From the NCBI GenBank assembly GCA_028711875.1, contig JAQTRJ010000051.1, positions 1-10,052 of the forward strand: 10,052 nucleotides of DNA, written 5' to 3'. This document shows positions 5,941-10,052 of this stretch, piece after piece (position 1 is the stretch's first letter; each line of letters begins with the position of its first letter). The position numbers and the translations under genes are program-made. The notes beneath the pieces were generated by a model. It worked only from the letters and a program-made list of their open reading frames with translations, ran no database searches and was not told the DNA's origin. The stretch is from a bacterium (GTDB taxonomy: Bacteria > Electryoneota > RPQS01).

Positions 5941-6390
5941 TCATGTCTTCAGACAGGCATTGCAGACGCCGCGCAACTCGGCATGAGGCTGATGGATCAC
6001 GCCCACGCCGCGCAGCTCCTCGGGGATTTGCAGATGATCGAAGAGAGGCCACTCGAAATCCACCACCCGCTTGCAGCGAACGCAGACGAAGTGATGGTGA
6101 GGCTCGGTGTTGGCGTCGAACCGCGAGCGATCGTCGAGCACTTCCACGCGGGACACGACGCCGGTATCATTCAGCGTGGCCAGCGTGCGATAGACCGTGT
6201 CCAGCGAGACGGTGGGCATGCGGTGGCGGATGCGCTCGAAGATCTCTTCCACCGACGGATGCTCGTTTGAGGAAGCCAGTTCGCGGAAGATCTCGAGGCG
6301 TTGCGGCGTAATTTTCAACCCGCGCGCGCGGCAGGCTTCCTGGAACTTGCGGAGACGTTCTTCAACGATTGCGGATTGAACGTGGATCAA
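5941..6390 (-). CDS. perR: PerR-type Fur-family peroxide sensor/regulator
   Basis: A 149-aa Fur-superfamily repressor. N-terminal winged helix: ARGLKITPQRLEIFREL, HPSVEEIFERI, VSLDTVYRTLATLNDTGVV. The C-terminal part has a structural zinc site of two CxxC pairs (C103/C106, C143/C146). Aligned to Bacillus PerR, the regulatory ligands are present: H44, D92, H98, H100 and D111. The Asp at 111, where Fur proteins usually have Glu, is the residue linked to peroxide-sensing oxidation, so PerR is favoured over Fur. Start: TTG at 6390 is the only common start that fits the family N-terminus and lies downstream of the promoter at 6455-6427; in-frame ATGs further upstream lie before that promoter. The SD is weak (GAG, 6 nt spacing). 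Likely autoregulated via 6401-6420. Confidence 0.88.
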   Translation of the reverse strand: MIHVQSAIVEERLRKFQEACRARGLKITPQRLEIFRELASSNEHPSVEEIFERIRHRMPTVSLDTVYRTLATLNDTGVVSRVEVLDDRSRFDANTEPHHHFVCVRCKRVVDFEWPLFDHLQIPEELRGVGVIHQPHAELRGVCNACLKT

Positions 6391-6400
6391 GGAAAACTCA

Positions 6401-6420
6401 GTAATTCGAACAATTCTTAC
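6401..6420 (-). promoter_or_regulatory. Candidate PerR box in the perR leader
   Basis: Plus strand GTAATTCGAACAATTCTTAC, immediately downstream of the perR -10 box and covering the predicted +1 (about 6420). Its match to the element before the Dps remnant (5879-5899) is the evidence for a common regulator. It is AT-rich with GTAA/TTAC ends but is not the classic 7-1-7 PerR palindrome, so the assignment is inferred. Confidence 0.5.
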
Positions 6421-6426
6421 ATACAA

Positions 6427-6455
6427 AATATAATGATATTTGTTGCCCTTGTCAA
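6427..6455 (-). promoter_or_regulatory. perR promoter
   Basis: On the minus strand TTGACA (6455-6450), a 17-nt spacer and TATATT (6432-6427), hexamers and spacing identical to the arsR promoter. It gives a leader of about 30 nt to the TTG start. It is divergent from the tRNA promoter at 6504-6532; the 198-nt gap between perR and the tRNA holds only these two promoters and the operator. Confidence 0.78.
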
Positions 6456-6503
6456 GACTTTTCTTGTTCCTTGGTCGAATCCGGCAGAAGTTTGTCAGGG
6501 CAC

Positions 6504-6532
6504 TTGACTTTAATCCTCTTGTTTCATATACT
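6504..6532 (+). promoter_or_regulatory. Promoter of tRNA-Arg (and probably tadA)
   Basis: TTGACT (6504-6509), 17-nt spacer, TATACT (6527-6532). Predicted start about 6539, giving a 50-nt leader before the mature tRNA 5' end at 6589. No terminator is visible between the tRNA and tadA, so read-through into tadA is expected. Confidence 0.68.
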
Positions 6533-6588
6533 TGCATAACTAATAGTGCTTCGATCTCGGTCTGCTTCGTCTGAATTATCAGATACTT

Positions 6589-6665
6589 GCGCCCATAGCT
6601 CAACTGGATAGAGCGTCTGGCTACGGACCAGAAGGTTTGGGGTTCGAATCCCTATGGGCGTACCA
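6589..6665 (+). tRNA. tRNA-Arg, anticodon ACG
   Basis: A 77-nt cloverleaf with encoded CCA. Acceptor GCGCCCA (6589-6595) pairs with TGGGCGT (6655-6661; G1-U72 wobble), discriminator A6662, CCA 6663-6665. D-stem GCTC/GAGC (6598-6601/6611-6614). Anticodon stem TCTGG/CCAGA (6616-6620/6628-6632) with loop CTACGGA and anticodon ACG at 6623-6625. T-stem TGGGG/CCCTA with loop TTCGAAT. A34 of this tRNA must be edited to inosine to read CGC and CGA; the enzyme, TadA, is encoded next door. Confidence 0.96.
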
Positions 6666-6671
6666 AGCAAT

Positions 6672-6699
6672 GGATGAGGGATGAAGGATGAAGGATGAA
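6672..6699 (+). repeat. Heptamer tandem repeat, 4 copies
   Basis: GGATGAG then three GGATGAA units, between the tRNA and tadA. Short heptad arrays of this kind are common intergenic simple repeats; the reverse strand reads TTCATCC. Copy number may vary between strains and would change the tRNA-tadA spacing. Confidence 0.75.
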
Positions 6700-6737
6700 G
6701 TAGGACAATTGCGGCATCCGGAACCCTTCATCAGCGG

Positions 6738-7235
6738 ATGAACAGCGGGCTGGAGACCTTCGGGCAGCCCGATCATGAACGATGGATGAGGGAGGCTCTG
6801 GCCGAGGCGCGGAAAGCCGAGGCCAAAGAGGAGGTCCCCATCGGCTGCGTGGTCGTGCATGGAGGCATCGTGGTCGGGCGCGGTCATAATCAGACCGAGA
6901 GCCTGCAGGACCCCACCGCTCACGCTGAAATGATCGCGATCACCGCCGCCGCGTCCGCGCTGGGCAGCCGCCGTCTGCTCGACTGCATGTTGTACGTTAC
7001 CCTCGAGCCCTGTGCCATGTGTGCCGGGGCGATTGTGCTTTCAAGGATACCGTGTGTGGTCTATGGCGCGGATGACCCGAAGGCGGGAGCCGTGACCACG
7101 CTCTATTCGCTGCTCGCCGATTCCCGATTGAATCACACTTGCGAGGTCATTCGCGAAGTTCTGGCGGGCGAGTGCTCCAAGATGCTCTCTGATTTTTTCG
7201 AGATGCTGCGGAAGCAGAAGAAGAATGGACAGTAG
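6738..7235 (+). CDS. tadA: tRNA-specific adenosine deaminase
   Basis: A 165-aa cytidine-deaminase-fold enzyme that converts A34 to inosine in tRNA-Arg(ACG). Catalytic motif HAE is at 62-64 (zinc His62, proton-shuttling Glu64), and the zinc cysteines are C92/C95 in EPCAMCAGA (90-98). Further family segments are EVPIGCVVV (32-40), GRGHNQTE and [14 protein letters not shown] 6738 lies 72 nt after the tRNA 3' end; its SD is poor. Alternative starts cannot be excluded, since family homology begins around residue 13 ([10 protein letters not shown]). The stop codon (TAG) is built from the left copy of an 11-bp direct repeat plus the first base of the island, so the last residues NGQ and stop sit at an insertion junction. 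Without the island the stop would be TAA and would overlap the QW gene start. Confidence 0.93.
   Translation: MNSGLETFGQPDHERWMREALAEARKAEAKEEVPIGCVVVHGGIVVGRGHNQTESLQDPTAHAEMIAITAAASALGSRRLLDCMLYVTLEPCAMCAGAIVLSRIPCVVYGADDPKAGAVTTLYSLLADSRLNHTCEVIREVLAGECSKMLSDFFEMLRKQKKNGQ
7224..7234 (+). repeat. 11-bp direct repeat, left copy (island boundary)
   Basis: AATGGACAGTA at the 3' end of tadA, identical to 8381-8391. Together they bracket the AT-rich two-gene island. Confidence 0.85.
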
Positions 7236-7266
7236 TATCTAATATACGTGAAGCAACGAGGTACAA

Positions 7267-8133
7267 ATGCGTCAATATTGGCTGGTTGTGGGCGATCAAA
7301 AGAATTTGCTATTCGCACTTGCTAATGGACCAATTTGGGGGATTAAGCAGTATGCTGAAGGACAAGCACTCTGGGACATGGTGCGAGAAGGGGATGGAGT
7401 GCTTCTTTATGCTACGGCTCCTGTTCGTGGTATAGTGGGATGTGCCACAGTTACCACGAAATTTCGTCAGACAAATCCGCTCTGGCCTAATGAAATAAAA
7501 CGAAATGAAATCATCTACCCACTCCGATTTGAGCTTGAACTTGAATATTGTTTGAATCCGTCTTCTTGGGCCGAAGGATGCTTTCGTGATGTATATTTTC
7601 CATATGTCATTCGGAAAGGATTTTTGCCGCTTCCCAGTGTTGTAGTTCACGCGGCGAGAAAGCACCTACACCTATCGCCAGAAGGAGAAGTGATTGAGTT
7701 ACAGTCAATTTCGGCAACGAGACCTGCTGTAGAATCGGATTTGGAGCATGATGAGACGAAAGAAATAATTGCAAAGATAGGTAGAATACAGGGTTTTATA
7801 GCAGATATCGAATACCCAATAGATACTAACAGGCTTGACGTTGTGTGGCGCAGAGTACAAAATTCTGTTCCCACATACGCCTTCGAGGTACAAATAGGTG
7901 GCGATATTTACCATGCAATCGCAAAATTAAAACATGCTTATGACCTCTGGAATAGTCATATCTTTTTAGTTGCAGGATTGCGGCAACGCGGAAAGTGTGA
8001 AGAGCTACTAGCCGGTACATTCCACGAGATCCATAACCGCCTGACCTTCGTTCAATTGGGTGATATTAAGGAGCTATATAGCCGGAAGGTACATTACAAA
8101 GAGTTCGAGCGTGAGCTTGGCATACTTCAATAG
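7267..8133 (+). CDS. EVE-like (PUA-superfamily) domain fused to a PD-(D/E)XK-like nuclease domain
   Basis: A 288-aa soluble protein. Residues 1 to about 135 look like an EVE/PUA-fold domain: strand QYWLVVGDQKNLLFAL, IWGIKQ, LWDMVREGDGVLLYATAP, GIVGCATVTTKF, and the aromatic YPLRFELELEY strand. EVE domains bind modified cytosines or RNA bases. Residues about 165-275 look like a restriction-type nuclease core: helix EIIAKIGRIQGFIADIEYPI, strand NRLDVVWRR with D191, strand TYAFEVQI with E207-V-Q209, helix AIAKLKHAYDLW, strand HIFLVAG. D191...E207-x-Q209 is a plausible D-(X)n-ExQ active site, with Q replacing the usual K. Start ATG 7267 has GAGG at 5-nt spacing. A 72-aa gene follows after 19 nt. 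Both domain calls are by pattern only and function is inferred as modified-base-dependent defence; the C-terminal fold could instead be a non-catalytic relative. Confidence 0.6.
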   Translation: MRQYWLVVGDQKNLLFALANGPIWGIKQYAEGQALWDMVREGDGVLLYATAPVRGIVGCATVTTKFRQTNPLWPNEIKRNEIIYPLRFELELEYCLNPSSWAEGCFRDVYFPYVIRKGFLPLPSVVVHAARKHLHLSPEGEVIELQSISATRPAVESDLEHDETKEIIAKIGRIQGFIADIEYPIDTNRLDVVWRRVQNSVPTYAFEVQIGGDIYHAIAKLKHAYDLWNSHIFLVAGLRQRGKCEELLAGTFHEIHNRLTFVQLGDIKELYSRKVHYKEFERELGILQ

Positions 8134-8152
8134 ACAAGACACTGGAGTAGAC

Positions 8153-8371
8153 ATGGCCAGAAAAGTGTTTGCAACAATCAGTTGGACAGTGGAAGATGTC
8201 TTGGACAAAGCGGAATATCTCGATATGGAGATAGATAAAAAAGTTGCACTCAAGACACTGATACAGCATGAGAATAGTATCATGGATGCAATGGTGGCTG
8301 CCGGCTGGGAAATAATTGAGATGTATTTGCTGGAGCAAGAAGACGAGCAAGAATGTACTTCTGAGGCGTGA
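8153..8371 (+). CDS. Small acidic helical protein, island partner of the EVE-nuclease
   Basis: A 72-aa protein that I do not recognise as a named family. It begins MARKVFATISWTVEDVLDKAE, continues with an acidic/amphipathic helical stretch (EIDKKVALKTLIQHENSIMD, AAGWEIIEMYLLEQEDE) and ends in an acidic tail. The TISWTVEDV opening followed by a helix and a GW.IIE segment resembles small uncharacterised proteins I associate with plasmids and phage-like islands; that is recollection, not proof. ATG 8153 has GGAG (8144-8147) at 5-nt spacing; the open frame extends upstream to 8060 but that part overlaps the previous gene. Only 19 nt separate it from the EVE gene, so the pair is an operon. It ends 9 nt before the right direct repeat. 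Candidate roles are partner subunit, regulator or antidote. Confidence 0.7.
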   Translation: MARKVFATISWTVEDVLDKAEYLDMEIDKKVALKTLIQHENSIMDAMVAAGWEIIEMYLLEQEDEQECTSEA

Positions 8372-8380
8372 TTTCAAACT

Positions 8381-8391
8381 AATGGACAGTA
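8381..8391 (+). repeat. 11-bp direct repeat, right copy (island boundary)
   Basis: AATGGACAGTA, identical to 7224-7234. Its second base begins the ATG of the QW-repeat gene, so this copy supplies that gene's first three codons. Confidence 0.85.
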
Positions 8392-10052
8392 AGATCACCG
8401 ACATCGCCGGAAGAATCCGCGACCGTTTTTGCGAACGGGCGTTGGCCGGTGCGCCGCAGTGGCTCACGCCGATGCTGCCCGCTGCGCGCCAGACCGCCGG
8501 GAGTCTGCTGATCGGCCATCTGATCGGACGATTGCCGCACGAAGACGAATCGGCGATGCTCGCGGCGATTCTGGATGAGCAGAACGACGACGGCTCGTGG
8601 CCGCGCATCCCTGACGGCGCGGGCGATCTGTCGGTGACGCTGGAAGTGGTGCAGGCGCTGAGTACCAGCGGGGATGAGAGCGTGCGGATCGCGCTGGCGC
8701 GGGCGGTGCATTGGCTGGAAGGAAATCGCCGCCGCGAGCTCGATTTCGAAACGCTGCTGCTCATCGGATCGCTTTCGGATATGCCGCCCGCGCGGTTGTA
8801 TCGCTGGCAGATGTCAGCCGCGCGCTGGGTGTCCCCGCGGCAAGGCCAGATTCTCTTCGGCGGAGACGCCACTCCTGCGCGGCGACTCGCGCTGACCGCG
8901 CTCGGTCTCGATTCGGCGCGGGCGCGTCGCTGTCCGCGAAAACTGCTTGAACGGCAGCGCACCGACGGCTCGTGGGACGGCTCGGCGCGCCCGACGACGC
9001 TGGCGCCGGCCGCGCTCCGTCACGCCTCGCTGCCCCCGACCCACACCGCGTTCGAGCGCGGCTGGCGATTTCTGCGCAGCTTGCAGGTCTGGAATCAGCG
9101 CGGGTTGATTCAGAATCCGCACGACATCTCCATCTCCTTGCACGCCGCCGCCGTGCGCTCGCTGCTCACCGCGGGCGCCGAGCCGGACGCGGTCATGGCC
9201 AGCGTGCTCACGCTGCTGCATCACAGCGATGAACACGCGCGCTGGGCGGCGGGCGCGGGACTGCCTGCGGATTTCCTGACGACGGCATGGGCGCTCGACG
9301 CGCTCAGTTTGGCCGGAGATTCCCCCGTCGAGACGATGTGGATGCGGCGGCGCGCGGCGCTTGGGCTGATCCGCGCGCAGCACCGCGACGGCAGTTGGCC
9401 GCTGGCGGCGGATGAGCCGCGCGGATTCCGTAATGGCTGGCGGGAACGCGGCTCCGCGTCGCATGGCGCGGGACCCGTGGAAGCGACGGCGGCCGCGGTG
9501 CAGGCGCTGGCTTTTTGCGGCGTGCCGGAGACCGGACAGCGCGCGGCGATCGCGGCGGGCCTGCGTTTTCTGCGGAGCCGGCAGCGAAGCGGAGGCTTGT
9601 GGAAAGGGCGCGCACTGGGCAGCGATCTGCTCGCCACCGCGATGACGCTCGACGCGCTCTCGGCGGCGGGAACGGCGGCGGAATCGGTGTTCCGCGGGAT
9701 GCGCGCGCTTGAATCTCTTCAGCGCGAAGACGGCGGCTGGTGCGATACGGGCGCGGACGCGTCGTCGGCGGTGCACACGGCGTATGTGCTGCGATCGCTG
9801 TGCGGAATTTCCGCATCCGCCGAAGCGGTTCGCGCGCGCGCACGGGACTACCTGCTTGCGAGCATGGATCCGTCCGAATTGCTCTGGAGCCGCGCAACGC
9901 TGCGGTTTCCGCCGCTGCGGACCCGCGAGCCGCTGATCGTTCCCGAACTGACCTCGCTGTGGGCGTTGGAAGCGCTGACTCCCGTCGGTTTGCCCGACCG
10001 CCGGCGGAAGCGCGAACGCGGACATGCCCGTTCGATGTTTAATCGCAGCAAG
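8382..10052 (+). CDS. QW-repeat (prenyltransferase/squalene-hopene cyclase-like) protein, runs off window end
   Basis: The frame from ATG 8382 (ATG GAC AGT AAG) stays open for 557 codons to the edge. It has an (alpha/alpha)-barrel repeat composition with five QW-like motifs: QNDDGSW (67-73), QRTDGSW (192-198), QHRDGSW (333-339), QRSGGLW (401-407) and QREDGGW (447-453). Helices between them have the terpenoid-cyclase look, e.g. GDLSVTLEVVQAL after the first motif, close to the DLSxTxEAYxAL of squalene-hopene cyclases. I see no DXDD protonation motif (the nearest, LDFET and DFLTT, do not fit), so cyclase activity is doubtful; a non-catalytic or differently acting QW-fold protein is likely. It is soluble, with no signal peptide. 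Its start lies in the right direct repeat. A 403-codon antisense ORF over it is Arg-rich and lacks any family feature. Confidence 0.75.
   Translation, partial: MDSKITDIAGRIRDRFCERALAGAPQWLTPMLPAARQTAGSLLIGHLIGRLPHEDESAMLAAILDEQNDDGSWPRIPDGAGDLSVTLEVVQALSTSGDESVRIALARAVHWLEGNRRRELDFETLLLIGSLSDMPPARLYRWQMSAARWVSPRQGQILFGGDATPARRLALTALGLDSARARRCPRKLLERQRTDGSWDGSARPTTLAPAALRHASLPPTHTAFERGWRFLRSLQVWNQRGLIQNPHDISISLHAAAVRSLLTAGAEPDAVMASVLTLLHHSDEHARWAAGAGLPADFLTTAWALDALSLAGDSPVETMWMRRRAALGLIRAQHRDGSWPLAADEPRGFRNGWRERGSASHGAGPVEATAAAVQALAFCGVPETGQRAAIAAGLRFLRSRQRSGGLWKGRALGSDLLATAMTLDALSAAGTAAESVFRGMRALESLQREDGGWCDTGADASSAVHTAYVLRSLCGISASAEAVRARARDYLLASMDPSELLWSRATLRFPPLRTREPLIVPELTSLWALEALTPVGLPDRRRKRERGHARSMFNRSK

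Larger units (their letters stand above)
7235..8380 (+). mobile_element. Candidate inserted two-gene island between tadA and the QW-repeat gene
   Basis: The 1146 bp between the two copies of AATGGACAGTA is visibly AT-richer, with many AAT, ATA, AGA and CTA codons, than the GCG/CGC-rich genes on both sides. It carries two plus-strand genes with their own strong SD sites. No transposase, integrase or clear terminal inverted repeats are present; the first and last 40 bases do not match when one is reverse-complemented. The mechanism is unknown: either an 11-bp target duplication or recombination at an 11-bp core. No tRNA attachment is involved, although a tRNA lies 570 bp upstream. Confidence 0.65.

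Noticed and set aside
5942..6311. Plus-strand ORFs across perR
   Set aside because: Antisense shadows; the minus frame contains all PerR ligand residues and both CxxC pairs.
6391..6603. Extension of perR upstream to an ATG at 6603
   Set aside because: It would start before the perR promoter and overlap the tRNA 5' end; the extra residues have no Fur-family likeness.
6589..6665. tRNA 3' end as attachment site for the AT-rich island
   Set aside because: The island begins about 570 bp downstream, at the tadA stop, and no copy of the tRNA 3' end is seen at the right boundary.
6672..6699. Heptamer array as a CRISPR or other functional array
   Set aside because: Units are contiguous 7-mers without spacers; it is a simple tandem repeat.
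7235..8380. Island as an insertion sequence
   Set aside because: Neither gene resembles a transposase and the ends are not inverted repeats.
8814..10025. 403-codon minus-strand ORF over the QW-repeat gene
   Set aside because: Arg/Gln/Pro-rich with no domain or motif; it is the GC-skew shadow of the plus-strand frame, which has five regularly spaced QW motifs.

Overview
The window comes from an uncultured-looking bacterium with a GC-rich chromosome and near-consensus sigma70-type promoters. The arsR and perR promoters share the form TTGACA-N17-TATATT, and the tRNA promoter is TTGACT-N17-TATACT. It uses SD-led and 4-nt-overlapping operon genes and encodes CCA in its tRNA. The gene mix (DUF169 protein, nitronate monooxygenase, arsEFG-type cassette, PerR, an archaeal-type Dps remnant, QW-repeat protein) and the C-run/G-run hairpin repeats fit a metagenomic FCB-group-like or similar anaerobe/microaerophile. 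No phylum can be fixed from the sequence alone.

Layout, left to right: (1) 1-2362, three plus-strand flavin/unknown genes: the 3' part of an NADPH-dependent FMN reductase, a DUF169 protein and a nitronate monooxygenase-type enzyme. (2) 2431-5749, a complete organoarsenical-type resistance operon: promoter with an overlapping palindromic operator, arsR, an ArsP/DUF318-like permease, arsE, arsF, arsG and a strong hairpin terminator. (3) 5738-6455, a minus-strand peroxide-stress locus: a PerR-type Fur-family regulator and, downstream, only the first 28 codons of a Dps/ferritin-like gene. Both have a near-identical candidate PerR box upstream. (4) 6504-7235, a promoter, tRNA-Arg(ACG), a heptamer repeat and tadA, the deaminase that edits exactly this tRNA. 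(5) 7235-8380, an AT-richer two-gene island (EVE-domain/PD-(D/E)XK-like protein plus a 72-aa protein) bounded by perfect 11-bp direct repeats. (6) 8382 to the window end, an open-ended QW-repeat (squalene-hopene cyclase-like fold) protein without a visible DXDD motif.

How the parts work together: the ars operon reads as an ArsR-controlled module. In it a cytosolic thioredoxin-like ArsE, a membrane ArsG with two intramembrane cysteines and a membrane-anchored ArsF with an external CxxC could form a thiol-redox chain, alongside a permease. The PerR locus looks autoregulated. tRNA-Arg(ACG) and tadA may be co-transcribed. The most unusual part is region 5. Collapsing the two direct repeats restores a tadA stop that overlaps the QW gene start by 11 nt, so the two-gene cassette appears to have inserted cleanly at a gene-gene overlap without breaking either gene. 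Its lead protein has the architecture of a modified-base-sensing nuclease, so it is the best candidate here for an undescribed defence-type system.
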